The notes under the pieces are model-generated. The model saw nothing but the letters and a program-made list of their open reading frames with translations. It was not told where the DNA came from and did not search any database. Positions 27,043 to 33,846 of a stretch of DNA of 43,191 nucleotides are shown one piece after another; the stretch's first letter is position 1; each line of letters begins with the position of its first letter. The DNA comes from an uncultured bacterium (GTDB taxonomy: Bacteria > Patescibacteria > Microgenomatia > Levybacterales > UBA12049): assembly GCA_946885425.1 (NCBI GenBank), contig CAMPGJ010000001.1, positions 1 to 43,191 on the forward strand, read 5' to 3'. The position numbers and the translations under genes were made by a program.

Positions 27043-27846
27043 ATGGATAAAGAAGTATTAAAAACAAAAGAAAAAGCTGGTGAAGAGAAAAAGGCTCAGG
27101 TTTTTTCTCCTAAGCTGATAGGTGACATCGCTGATGAGGTGTCCAAAAGCATCCTTATGCATCTGCCGACGTTGCTGAAGCGTCCTCGTACCAAAAATAA
27201 GCCTAAAAAGACCAAAAGAATCGAATATGCACTGCTTTTAGACACCTCAGCGATTATCGACGGTAGAATATTCGATGTGATTGGTACCGGACTCTTAAAT
27301 GGTGTGGTAGTACTACCTCCGGGTATTCTGCTTGAACTGAAGCATTTGGCGGACTCACAGGATACTGTAAAGCGTGTTCGTGGACGTAAAGGCCTTGAAG
27401 CTCTGGAGAAATTGAAGAAAAATAAGAAGTTAAAGGTACTTGTCCTGCCTGATGAGGACCCTTCGACAAGCTCAGGGCGGATGGGTTTAAAGAGAAAGGT
27501 GCTTGAGGTGGATGAGCAGTTGATAAAAGCAGCAAAATACCACAAAGGCAAGGTAATAACATGCGATTACAATCTTGAGAAAAAGGCAGCCATTGAAGGT
27601 GTTGTGGCTATTAACGTAAACGCTCTGGCTAATTGTTTGAAAGTAATTGCTGTTCCAGGTGATTCATTATATGTTCAGGTATCACATCAGGGAAAAGATC
27701 CAAGTCAGGGTGTAGGATATCTGGATGACGGGACAATGCTGGTGGTAGAAGATGGGAATAGATTTATCGGAGATTCAATTGATGTCGTGGTAGCACGTGT
27801 AATTCAAACAGCCACTGGGAGAATATTATTTGCTAAGAAAATCTAA
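27043..27846 (+). CDS. PIN-TRAM domain protein
   Basis: 267 residues: a lysine-rich N-terminus, a PIN ribonuclease domain starting LLLDTSAIIDGR (metal-binding Asp67 and nearby Asp73), with further acidic residues in EVDEQLIKAA and ITCDYNLEK, then a TRAM domain (about 205-267). The pair resembles the cytoplasmic half of YacL-type proteins, without their membrane spans. Likely an RNA-cleaving or RNA-binding protein. DPSTSSGR (about 137-145) is encoded by CCTTCGACAAGCTCAGGG (27460-27477), a repeat read in frame in a loop of the PIN domain. Confidence 0.88.
   Translation: MDKEVLKTKEKAGEEKKAQVFSPKLIGDIADEVSKSILMHLPTLLKRPRTKNKPKKTKRIEYALLLDTSAIIDGRIFDVIGTGLLNGVVVLPPGILLELKHLADSQDTVKRVRGRKGLEALEKLKKNKKLKVLVLPDEDPSTSSGRMGLKRKVLEVDEQLIKAAKYHKGKVITCDYNLEKKAAIEGVVAINVNALANCLKVIAVPGDSLYVQVSHQGKDPSQGVGYLDDGTMLVVEDGNRFIGDSIDVVVARVIQTATGRILFAKKI
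27460..27477. repeat. CCTTCGACAAGCTCAGGG repeat, in frame in PIN domain
   Basis: An 18-bp imperfect palindrome adding about six codons. The sequence type is a very common bacterial repeat; only this copy was seen in the window. Confidence 0.65.
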
Positions 27847-27847
27847 A

Positions 27848-27965
27848 ATGCGAATTGCCGCGAATTACGTTCGAATTTAGCTACAAATCTACAAATGGCA
27901 ATAAATAATTTGTAGAAATTTGCATTAGAAATAAGTTGTTTCCTCTAATTCGTAGTCAATTCGTA
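27848..27965. repeat. MITE-like AT-rich repeat copy
   Basis: ATGCGAATTGCCGCGAATTA at the left, TTCGAATTTAGCTACAAATC next, and inverted TTTGTAGAAATTTGCAT on the right. It lacks the interior of the long copies. Confidence 0.7.
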
Positions 27966-27968
27966 GCC

Positions 27969-28048
27969 ATAAAAAAAGGGTTCGCAATCTTAGTAGAAGT
28001 AGGAATCCCTGCCCAAGATGCCTACTTCAACTGAAACTACGAACCCAA
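27969..28048 (-). terminator. Two-stem element ending in T7 on the minus strand
   Basis: GGGTTCG (27976-27982) pairs with CGAACCC, and inside it GAAGTAGG pairs with CCTACTTC around a 17-nt loop. Read on the minus strand the closing stem is followed by TTTTTTT, so it can end a transcript from the 50-aa gene upstream. It could also be a separate structured RNA. Confidence 0.55.
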
Positions 28049-28119
28049 TACGAAAAACTACTTATGAAAAATATTGATTTGGCAAGTTAATGATTGAATT
28101 TTAGCCTCATCTATTTTTC

Positions 28120-28147
28120 TTGACAACTATTTTTCTTTTGCTATATT
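28120..28147 (+). promoter_or_regulatory. Promoter of candidate small RNA
   Basis: TTGACA (28120-28125), 16-bp spacer, TATATT (28142-28147); expected start about 28153. No coding frame follows on this strand. Confidence 0.7.
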
Positions 28148-28152
28148 TGTAA

Positions 28153-28263
28153 TTGGCAATTAGTTTTATTCCTGCCTGAAGGACTAAATGCCGTTTATCC
28201 TAAGAGCATTGCTTCTCGTACCGAACTTATCATTTAGAGTAACGAAAGCGATGCTCTTTTTTT
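28153..28263 (+). ncRNA. Candidate pseudoknotted small RNA with terminator
   Basis: About 110 nt between a near-consensus promoter and a terminator. CTAAATG (28184-28190) can pair with CATTTAG (28231-28237), and AGAGCATTGCTT (28203-28214) with AAGCGATGCTCT (28246-28257), just before T7. The two pairings cross, so the RNA either forms a pseudoknot or switches between them. It matches no RNA family that I recognise (not 6S, SRP, tmRNA or RNase P). Since no gene follows on this strand, it is more likely a small RNA than a riboswitch. Confidence 0.55.
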
Positions 28264-28280
28264 GTTCTGCAAAGCAGAAC
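28264..28280. repeat. GTTCTGC hairpin repeat
   Basis: GTTCTGC-AAA-GCAGAAC. The same TTCTGC/GCAGAA hairpin is at 18303-18321 (after tRNA-Ala) and 21245-21259 (inside the group I intron). Confidence 0.7.
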
Positions 28281-28290
28281 CTTATTCTCT

Positions 28291-28443
28291 TTAAACTCCA
28301 GAGACCCGGATACTTAACCCCAAGTCGTTTAACTTCTTAAACTGCTGTCTGCTCCATTTTACGTACATTTCCTGTTGGTAGTCAGCCAGCGTTTTCCTCT
28401 CAATGTTCTTCTTCAAACCGATCAGTGACAGCAAAAGTTTCAT
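28291..28443 (-). CDS. Small protein, 50 aa
   Basis: Unrecognised. The frame reads MKLLLSLIGLKKNIERKTLA, DYQQEMYVKWSRQQFKKLND, LGLSIRVSGV. A short hydrophobic start is followed by a basic, amphipathic helix; no full membrane span. A consensus promoter (TTGACA-17-TACTAT, 28455-28483) places the transcript start a few bases before the ATG. Codon pattern and promoter argue for a real gene. It converges on the small RNA at 28153-28263, whose terminator ends 28 bp from this stop, so read-through mRNA from this gene would be antisense to the small RNA. Confidence 0.6.
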   Translation of the reverse strand: MKLLLSLIGLKKNIERKTLADYQQEMYVKWSRQQFKKLNDLGLSIRVSGV

Positions 28444-28454
28444 ATAACACAGCA

Positions 28455-28483
28455 ATAGTAGCACACTAAAAATACTTTGTCAA
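28455..28483 (-). promoter_or_regulatory. Promoter of the 50-aa gene
   Basis: TTGACA (28478-28483), 17-bp spacer, TACTAT (28455-28460); start codon 12 bp after the -10 box. Confidence 0.75.
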
Positions 28484-28599
28484 CCTATAATAACTATAGC
28501 CCCCAAAAACGTATACCCCATAATATGCGACATGTAAATTAGGTTGACATAGCAATCTAAAAAAATTATCCAAAAATATGTGGATAACTTTGGGACAGA

Positions 28600-28715
28600 T
28601 TTCGATACGAATTTATCCGAATTTTGCGTACTGTTTTAGTGCATTTTGGGAGAACTATTATTAGGAGAACTTGCAAACTTTTATCCCGCATGCGAATTGA
28701 TACGAATACTCATTT
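28600..28715 (-). repeat. MITE-like AT-rich repeat, long copy 3
   Basis: On the minus strand it aligns with 8330-8435: ATTCGCATGCGGGAT, TTGCAA, TAATAATAG, then GTACGCAAAATTCGG and ATAAATTCGTATC. It lies in a 440-bp gap that otherwise holds only a CTCC-type repeat (28722-28760) and AT-rich DNA. Confidence 0.7.
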
Positions 28716-28890
28716 TAGTTCCTTCTCCACTTAGGAGAAGGTTAGGATGAGGTTTTGGAGCAGAGGTTGTTAAGCACAACCTGATGGGGTTAATGGTGGG
28801 TTAGATGTAGTCAAAGAAGCCATCTTCCCATACTTCAATAATACATATTATCAGAGTATTGTAGATGAAATTTTCTTATAAAAGTAAAAA

Positions 28891-29030
28891 GCACCAGGGG
28901 TAGGGAAGAAAAACGAAATTAATCGTTGCCTTAGAAGGCATATCGTCATCACGACGAGCGATTAACTGTTGTTTTTGTCTTCACTACTTTTACGCTTTCT
29001 CAACTGGTTGTTGAGAGAACGTCCTGGTGC
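28891..29030 (-). other. Branched stem-loop element, 3' end of locus C
   Basis: Closing stem GCACCAGG (28891-28898) with CCTGGTGC (29023-29030). Inside, TTAATCG/CGATTAA (28919-28925 with 28959-28965) encloses hairpins GCCTT/AAGGC and TCGT/ACGA; CTCAAC/GTTGAG (28999-29015) is a separate hairpin. On the minus strand it follows the 87-aa gene by 40 nt and is followed by TTTTTACTTTTATAA. It shares plan and tail with 5138-5204 and 11137-11226. Confidence 0.6.
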
Positions 29031-29070
29031 AATTGTTTTGCCTTTATTTAGTTGTTAGGAAAGCCGCTCT

Positions 29071-29334
29071 TCAGGACGAAGTTTGCGCCTCTTCAGAATG
29101 CTTGAGGTACATCACCGTGATGCATGCACCAAAGACGGCGGTACCCGTTCCAACCACTACATTGATGATGTCACTCCAAGGCAAGAATATGCCTCCGAGG
29201 ATCACAGCTGCAGTCGTGAGGAGTGGGTAAAAAACCTCCATCCAGGCTGGGAATTTGGACCTCTCAAGGAGGTATCCATACCCCGCACCCAGAATGGTGC
29301 AGAGAACCACAATGACAACGGTCAAAATGAGCAT
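29071..29334 (-). CDS. Small membrane protein, 87 aa (locus C, fourth gene)
   Basis: Unrecognised. Three hydrophobic segments (about 2-20, 34-51 and 56-78) with a short basic loop ERSKF and an acidic C-terminal tail KHSEEAQTSS. AAGGAG lies 8 bases before the ATG. It is the last gene of a four-gene minus-strand cluster with a branched RNA element after it. Base composition is richer in G+C than the flanking housekeeping genes, which fits an acquired segment. Overlapping frames on the other strand have no ribosome-binding sites and I reject them. Confidence 0.65.
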   Translation of the reverse strand: MLILTVVIVVLCTILGAGYGYLLERSKFPAWMEVFYPLLTTAAVILGGIFLPWSDIINVVVGTGTAVFGACITVMYLKHSEEAQTSS

Positions 29335-29356
29335 CTGATTGCTCCTTAATTTGTTG

Positions 29357-29378
29357 GAGTCCCGCGGATGCGGGACTC
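29357..29378. other. Intergenic hairpin in locus C
   Basis: Perfect 9-bp stem GAGTCCCGC/GCGGGACTC with a 4-nt loop, between the third and fourth genes. No T-run, so more likely an RNA processing or stability site than a terminator. Confidence 0.6.
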
Positions 29379-29388
29379 ACTGGATGGG

Positions 29389-29595
29389 TCAGGCCTTGAC
29401 TTGGACCTGCTGTTCTGGAGTGCGCAAGAGCTTGAAAGCTCCGTGAAACGTTCCACGCTTGCCGCACAAGATGACCACCTGATCGTCTGTCACAAATACG
29501 TGCAGTACGTGGTAGTAGTACTTGTCTTCAAGGATTTTCATATCCTTGGTGACAAGCTGTGCTTTGATGCTTTGCTTTTTTCGCATCAGTCGCAT
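29389..29595 (-). CDS. Small basic protein, 68 aa (locus C, third gene)
   Basis: Unrecognised. Begins MRLMRKKQSIKAQLV and continues with alternating hydrophobic stretches (YYYHVLHVFVTDDQVVILCGK), suggesting a small beta-rich, soluble, basic protein. A strong ribosome-binding site, GGAAGGAG, lies about 5 bases before the ATG. It sits 29 bp after the second gene of the cluster and 54 bp before the fourth, with a hairpin in the second gap. Confidence 0.6.
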   Translation of the reverse strand: MRLMRKKQSIKAQLVTKDMKILEDKYYYHVLHVFVTDDQVVILCGKRGTFHGAFKLLRTPEQQVQVKA

Positions 29596-29624
29596 GCATA
29601 CTCCTTCCTACCGCTAGTAGCTCC

Positions 29625-29903
29625 TCAAGCATAGTGCTTGCGGTAATAACTGGGAGGATAGAGCTTCACCGGCGGATGCTGGTGAGCTAGCTCTACTCGG
29701 CCTAGGCCGATGTATTCACCCAGAGGGGGATTACCCCACACTGGTACATGTGTCTCCTTCTGCTCTGATCCCAGGCGCGAGGTAATATGTAGTTCATCTC
29801 CTTGGAGGGAAATAGACTCTACTTCGCCCAGAGAATCGGCACCGATTGTTACCTCACCACCGACAAAGTCGGCGAGGAGGGTATTCGACAGATGTATGTT
29901 CAT
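29625..29903 (-). CDS. Small protein, 92 aa (locus C, second gene)
   Basis: Unrecognised. MNIHLSNTLLADFVGGEVTI and the following ISLQGDELHITSRLG look like short beta strands; a Pro-rich C-terminus follows (VWGNPPLGEYIGLGRVELAH, PPVKLYPPSYYRKHYA). No membrane span or signal. AAGGAG lies 6 bases before the ATG. It follows the first gene of the cluster by 21 bp, so co-translation from one mRNA is likely. Confidence 0.6.
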   Translation of the reverse strand: MNIHLSNTLLADFVGGEVTIGADSLGEVESISLQGDELHITSRLGSEQKETHVPVWGNPPLGEYIGLGRVELAHQHPPVKLYPPSYYRKHYA

Positions 29904-29924
29904 GGTGTTCTCCTTTTTGTTCGG

Positions 29925-30128
29925 TCAAAGACCGGAGTCGTCCTGCTGCCTGTCGGCAGAGGTTTCGAGCTTGGTGAGAACATCTTCGACAGTGTCGTCA
30001 GGAGTGGCAATGACTATCTCATCACCCCAAATGACGCCTACTTCGTCTTGGATGTAGTAGGCGAGCTCAACCATTCCATTGGCTGTCTCACCCATGTGCT
30101 TGTCCGAAGACTTGTCGTAACATTCCAT
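29925..30128 (-). CDS. Small acidic protein, 67 aa (locus C, first gene)
   Basis: Unrecognised. From ATG 30128 it reads MECYDKSSDKHMGETANGMV, then acidic beta/alpha segments (YYIQDEVGVIWGDEIVIATPDD) and a polar C-terminus. The frame is open 19 codons further upstream, but those codons lie in the leader inverted repeat, and AAAGGA is placed correctly for 30128. It is the promoter-proximal gene of the cluster. Confidence 0.6.
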   Translation of the reverse strand: MECYDKSSDKHMGETANGMVELAYYIQDEVGVIWGDEIVIATPDDTVEDVLTKLETSADRQQDDSGL

Positions 30129-30143
30129 GACAAATCCTTTCTC

Positions 30144-30191
30144 TTGTAAGTGACTTTCTATGTACAGACATACACAGGAAGTCACTTACAA
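30144..30191 (-). promoter_or_regulatory. Long hairpin in the locus C leader
   Basis: Perfect 13-bp inverted repeat TTGTAAGTGACTT (30144-30156) and AAGTCACTTACAA (30179-30191), with a smaller hairpin TATGT/ACATA in the loop. It ends 15 nt before the first start codon, just before the ribosome-binding site, so it could control translation or be a protein-binding operator. Confidence 0.6.
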
Positions 30192-30292
30192 AGAGATGTA
30201 GTCCTTCGACTTTCCTATAACTTTTTAAAGAGCGTGGTTTATTTTCTCCACTTAGCCGCAAAATGGCCAGGCTTAGAAATATCCCATAGGTA

Positions 30293-30322
30293 ATTGTATC
30301 AAATATTATAGGGCTAAGTCAA
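30293..30322 (-). promoter_or_regulatory. Promoter of locus C
   Basis: TTGACT (30317-30322), 18-bp spacer, TACAAT (30293-30298); leader of about 155 nt, similar in length to the locus A leader. Another hairpin, TTAGCC/GGCTTA (30252-30275), lies in the leader. Confidence 0.65.
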
Positions 30323-30330
30323 GGCTGGGG

Positions 30331-30425
30331 AATAGCCGCAGAACTATTCAAAACACGACGCGGAACAAATCAGAAGAAAGAAGAAGATTTATTTAATGTC
30401 TGCGTAGTTCTGCGCGGTGAGAGCT
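30331..30425. repeat. GCAGAACTA palindromic repeat
   Basis: Arms CCGCAGAACTA and TAGTTCTGCG, with GACGCGGAACAAATCAGAA inside (30357-30375). That string recurs with one change at 34962-34980. Confidence 0.65.
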
Positions 30426-31187
30426 CTAGCCTCGAACCAACTGGGGAATAAATGAGCGCAGTGAAGGGCGGTAGTCGTATGCGTTTCTGGAGGTGAGCCA
30501 GATGCGCATAATTGAGGCTATTTGTTTGACTTTGGACGGTCTGCGGCCATAACGCTTGACGCCTTCGCGGCGTAAGTATAATGAATGAGCGATGTTGGCA
30601 ACTTTGCCGTATTGGAACAATTTAACGAATACTTCTGTAAAGATAAGAGGGTATTTCGCTGGTTTGAAGTAGAGGAGGTCTTTTGGTAAGAGCATTCGAT
30701 TTATCATAAAAGTCTCAGGAAGTGTAGTTGACGTCTGGAGGAGGGTTTCATAGATCTCGTTATTTTCTTCAGGCATGGTGCTTTTCTCCAGTTTCTTATT
30801 TTGGTCGTTAATTTGGGTGAATTGGCTCCCTACAGCCACGGTTTTGGGGTTTTTTAGAAGAAAATTGACTTGTCTCTTGAAGCGGCTGATGGCATTTACG
30901 TCATTGGGGTTCATAAAGGCTACAAATCTCCCTTTAGCACGTTTCATAGCACGGTTATAACATACAGCCAGGCCATATCTTTTCTTGTTACGGTATATCT
31001 CAAGACGGACATTCAGCTGTTTTTTAAATTTTTTAAGAATAGCCAATGAATTATCTTTGGAAAAATCGTCGATAGCGATGATCTGAAGATTTTGGTAGGT
31101 TTGCTCTGTCAAACTCTCCAGGCACTCAGAAAGGTATTTGCCTGCATTGTGCACCGGTAGAATTACTGAAACAACGTCTTCTTTCAT
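30426..31187 (-). CDS. Family 2 glycosyltransferase
   Basis: About 253 residues from ATG 31187. The GT-A nucleotide-sugar domain begins VVSVILPVHNAGKYLSECLESL, followed by IIAIDDFSKDNS. The usual DxD-type motif after KGRFVAFM reads NPND, so the first metal-binding Asp is replaced by Asn; activity or metal use may differ. The C-terminal part is typical of small envelope glycosyltransferases. No membrane spans. The ATG at 31211 is also in frame, but 31187 gives the family's usual short N-terminus. Immediately downstream lies a palindromic GCAGAACTA/TAGTTCTGC repeat. Confidence 0.85.
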   Translation of the reverse strand: MKEDVVSVILPVHNAGKYLSECLESLTEQTYQNLQIIAIDDFSKDNSLAILKKFKKQLNVRLEIYRNKKRYGLAVCYNRAMKRAKGRFVAFMNPNDVNAISRFKRQVNFLLKNPKTVAVGSQFTQINDQNKKLEKSTMPEENNEIYETLLQTSTTLPETFMINRMLLPKDLLYFKPAKYPLIFTEVFVKLFQYGKVANIAHSLYLRREGVKRYGRRPSKVKQIASIMRIWLTSRNAYDYRPSLRSFIPQLVRG

Positions 31188-31369
31188 AAAAGTAGATTGG
31201 TCGACGAACAAAAATAGCTTTTATATTTGCTTATTATTGTCCTTAGACTTACACGGATTTCCGTGCTGACCGGGGCAGTTGGAGCAGAAGAGGAAGATAC
31301 CATTCATCATAAAATTTGTCAAGTTTTAGCCTCACTCAGCTCGGCTATACCAGTAACATTTGTCAAATG

Positions 31370-31399
31370 TTGACAATTATGGGGAAATCACTGTACGAT
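31370..31399 (+). promoter_or_regulatory. Promoter of pilin-like gene
   Basis: TTGACA (31370-31375), 18-bp spacer, TACGAT (31394-31399). The start codon lies 6 bp on, so the mRNA should be leaderless. Confidence 0.65.
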
Positions 31400-31405
31400 T
31401 GGAGA

Positions 31406-31795
31406 ATGAAGAAGTTACTCATTTCGTTATCCTTCCTTCCTGTCTTTCTTTTCCTTGCAGTCCCTGCATATGCTCAAATGCTTTGTCCTCCTGCTTTTGC
31501 TAATCTTTGTAAAATCAGGGCTGAAAAAGGAGGACAAATCTTCGGTCCTGCAGTTATCTTCTTTATTGTTATAGCTATTATTATTTGTTTAGTTTTTCTT
31601 GTCATAGGTGGGATGAAGTGGGCTAGTTCAGGAGGAGACCAACAGAAAGTAGCAAAAGCACGACAGACAATTATTTCTGCTCTCGTCGGTTTAGTTATAG
31701 CTCTCTGTACATTCTTCATCGTAGGGACAGTGCTGGGAATTTTCGGACTCAGCCTCACAAAACTGCAGGTTCCCAAATTGGTACCGACAAACTAG
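31406..31795 (+). CDS. VirB2/TrbC-like pilin-type membrane protein
   Basis: 129 residues from ATG 31406: signal peptide (MKKLLISLSFLPVFLFLAVPAYA), then two membrane spans around a short loop GGMKWASSGGDQQKVAKARQ. That loop and the two-span layout are typical of TrbC/VirB2-like proteins that are common in CPR genomes as single genes. They may form pilus-like or secretion structures; no other type IV secretion genes are visible here. Two cysteines follow the signal peptide (LCPPAFANLC). The frame is open upstream to 31316 but the promoter overlaps that part. Confidence 0.82.
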   Translation: MKKLLISLSFLPVFLFLAVPAYAQMLCPPAFANLCKIRAEKGGQIFGPAVIFFIVIAIIICLVFLVIGGMKWASSGGDQQKVAKARQTIISALVGLVIALCTFFIVGTVLGIFGLSLTKLQVPKLVPTN

Positions 31796-31804
31796 AGTAA
31801 ACTA

Positions 31805-31833
31805 TTGACAAAAATGAGTTAATGTGGTGTAAT
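31805..31833 (+). promoter_or_regulatory. Promoter of rho
   Basis: TTGACA (31805-31810), 17-bp spacer, TGTAAT (31828-31833). The leader of about 140 nt contains two adjacent hairpins, CAGCC/GGCTG and TCGACC/GGTCGA (31923-31951), a possible autoregulatory site. Confidence 0.7.
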
Positions 31834-31981
31834 ACACAGAGTTAAACCTCTTGACGATTAATATTCACGCTTAAAGTTACACATGTAAGCAGCTAAAATT
31901 CCTTAAAAGTCATTAATAGTTTCAGCCAGAGGCTGATCGACCTTTGGTCGAAATTGTCAATTGTACATATTTTAAATCCCT

Positions 31982-33640
31982 ATGCCAGTTAAGAAAACAA
32001 CAGATCAACCAGTCGACGTGAAAGATCTCGTCGGAGCAGCACCTACCGCGTCCACGTCAAACGTGGCTGAGGCAAACGCGTTTGTTGGAGAAGATTCAGC
32101 GGAGGCAACGTCAGACGTTGCTGAGAAAAATATAGAAGCTCCTGAGGTTAAACAGCCAAAGGTTGAAGCCGTAGAAAAAACAGCTGCTTCTGCTAAGAGC
32201 TCCAACGAGCCAAAGGATGTCAGTGATTCTGTGGACTCCTCCGCGTCAAACGCGGCTGGAGCAGCGGGTTCAGTGGACCAACCTGCTCCTCGTCGTATCC
32301 ATATTGCAAGTTCACAAGATGATAATTCACGCCAAGGTGGGGGGTATTCCCAGGGTGGTGGATATTCACAAGGTGGTGGGTATTCTCAGGGTTCTCGTGG
32401 TGATGACCGCCGTGGAGGTGGTTACCGTGGTGATGACCGTCGTGGAGGAGGATATCGTGATGATCGCCGAAGTGGTGGATATGGTAATGGTGGTGGAAGC
32501 CGGTATGAGCCCCGTCAACAGCAGCAGGATGTACCTACAGAAGTAGTTAAAGGATTTCTTGATGTTCAGCCTGAAGGTCATGGATTCCTCCGTCCCAAAT
32601 TTATCCCTTCTCAGCGGGATATTTATATTTCTCAATCGCAAATAAGACGCTTTATGCTTAGGCCAGGTGATTTGGTTGAAGGCGTTGCACGTCCTCCAAA
32701 AGACACAGAACGTTATTATGGTTTACTTAAAGTTGAAAAGGTAAATGAAGTTTCCGCAGAAGAATCGTTGAGCAGACCACATTTTGACGATTTGACAGCT
32801 ATTTACCCTGACAAGCAGCTAGTGCTCGCAACAGGAGCATCACCCATGTCTACAAGAATTATTGATCTGGTGGCACCAATTGGTCTAGGGCAGCGCGGCA
32901 TGATTGTATCTCCGCCAAAAGCAGGAAAAACTACGATTTTGAAAGACATTGCTGCAGGAATATCCAAGAATTTTCCTGATGTCCACCTGATGGCAGCACT
33001 TATCGGTGAGCGTCCTGAAGAAGTTACCGATATCAGCATGTCAGTACAAGGTGAAGTAGTTGCTTCTAACTTTGATGAACCACCAGAAAATCAGACCAGA
33101 GTTGCTGAGATTACCCTAGACCGTGCGAAGAGAATGGTTGAGCAGGGTAAAGATGTGGTAATTTTACTTGATTCAATCACTCGCCTTGCCCGCGCATACA
33201 ATCTGACCGTTGATTCTAGCGGCCGTACACTTTCAGGAGGATTTGATCCGGCAGCATTGTGGCCTGCAAAGAAGTTTTTCGGTGCTGCTCGTAATTGCCG
33301 CGAAGGTGGTTCGTTGACTATTATTGGAACTGCGTTAGTCGAGACAGGATCCAGAATGGATGATCTGATTTATGAAGAGTTTAAGGGAACAGGAAACATG
33401 GAGCTTCATTTGGATCGTAAGCTTGCAGAGCGCAGAATTTTCCCAGCAATCAATATAGAGCGTTCAGGTACCCGTGGTGAAGAGAGAATCCTTCCTGAAG
33501 CAGATTATAAGAAAATTGTTACTATGCGCCGCATGATGGATATGCTCGGGGATGACGAAAGAACCAGCAGATTGGTTGAACAAATGGCAAAGACTGAGTC
33601 AAATGAAGCATTCCTCGAAGTATTAGGAAAAGCAGCCTAA
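31982..33640 (+). CDS. rho: Transcription termination factor Rho with disordered RG-rich extension
   Basis: Hexameric RNA helicase that ends transcription. Residues 184-255 form the RNA-binding OB domain and 265-552 the ATPase, with Walker A SPPKAGKTT (310-318), VILLDSITRLARAYN and the Q/R-loop region GGSLTIIGTALVETGSRMDD. The first 183 residues are an added low-complexity segment: an Ala/Ser/Glu-rich part (1-100) and a GGGYSQ/DDRRGGGYR repeat region (118-175). Three palindromes CGTCARACG are read in frame at 32052-32066, 32106-32120 and 32241-32255. The RG-rich part resembles RNA-binding, condensate-forming segments (inference). Confidence 0.95.
   Translation: MPVKKTTDQPVDVKDLVGAAPTASTSNVAEANAFVGEDSAEATSDVAEKNIEAPEVKQPKVEAVEKTAASAKSSNEPKDVSDSVDSSASNAAGAAGSVDQPAPRRIHIASSQDDNSRQGGGYSQGGGYSQGGGYSQGSRGDDRRGGGYRGDDRRGGGYRDDRRSGGYGNGGGSRYEPRQQQQDVPTEVVKGFLDVQPEGHGFLRPKFIPSQRDIYISQSQIRRFMLRPGDLVEGVARPPKDTERYYGLLKVEKVNEVSAEESLSRPHFDDLTAIYPDKQLVLATGASPMSTRIIDLVAPIGLGQRGMIVSPPKAGKTTILKDIAAGISKNFPDVHLMAALIGERPEEVTDISMSVQGEVVASNFDEPPENQTRVAEITLDRAKRMVEQGKDVVILLDSITRLARAYNLTVDSSGRTLSGGFDPAALWPAKKFFGAARNCREGGSLTIIGTALVETGSRMDDLIYEEFKGTGNMELHLDRKLAERRIFPAINIERSGTRGEERILPEADYKKIVTMRRMMDMLGDDERTSRLVEQMAKTESNEAFLEVLGKAA
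32052..32255. repeat. Three CGTCARACG hairpins in the rho coding sequence
   Basis: CCACGTCAAACGTGG (32052-32066), CAACGTCAGACGTTG (32106-32120) and CCGCGTCAAACGCGG (32241-32255): 5-bp stems around a TCARA loop. The same 15-mers occur outside genes at 35112-35126 and 35158-35172. Confidence 0.8.
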
Positions 33641-33654
33641 CCCCCTTTTAGACT

Positions 33655-33796
33655 AAAATCGAAATTCGAAGCACGAAATTCGAAACAAATCAAATTTTAA
33701 AAATCAGAATGCTCAAAACGTTTTGAATTTTATTATTTTGTATTTTGATATTGTTTCGTATTTCGATGTTCGATATTCGATATCCGAATTTTGGGC
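33655..33796. repeat. 130-bp long palindrome, CAAAACGTTTTG centre, copy 2
   Basis: Same centre and right arm as 26904-27033, arms of CGAAATTCGAA type. It fills the rho to M23 peptidase gap. Confidence 0.8.
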
Positions 33797-33846
33797 TCCT
33801 TTGTTAGACATATTTGCTCAAGTGTACTATAATAGGTACGTTTCTT

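Noticed and set aside
28153..28263. Riboswitch interpretation of the crossing-helix RNA
   Set aside because: No downstream gene on the plus strand; the next features are on the opposite strand, so a cis-acting role is unlikely.
29027..30149. Plus-strand open frames opposite the locus C genes
   Set aside because: They lack ribosome-binding sites, while all four minus-strand genes have them at correct spacing and the minus-strand promoter fits.
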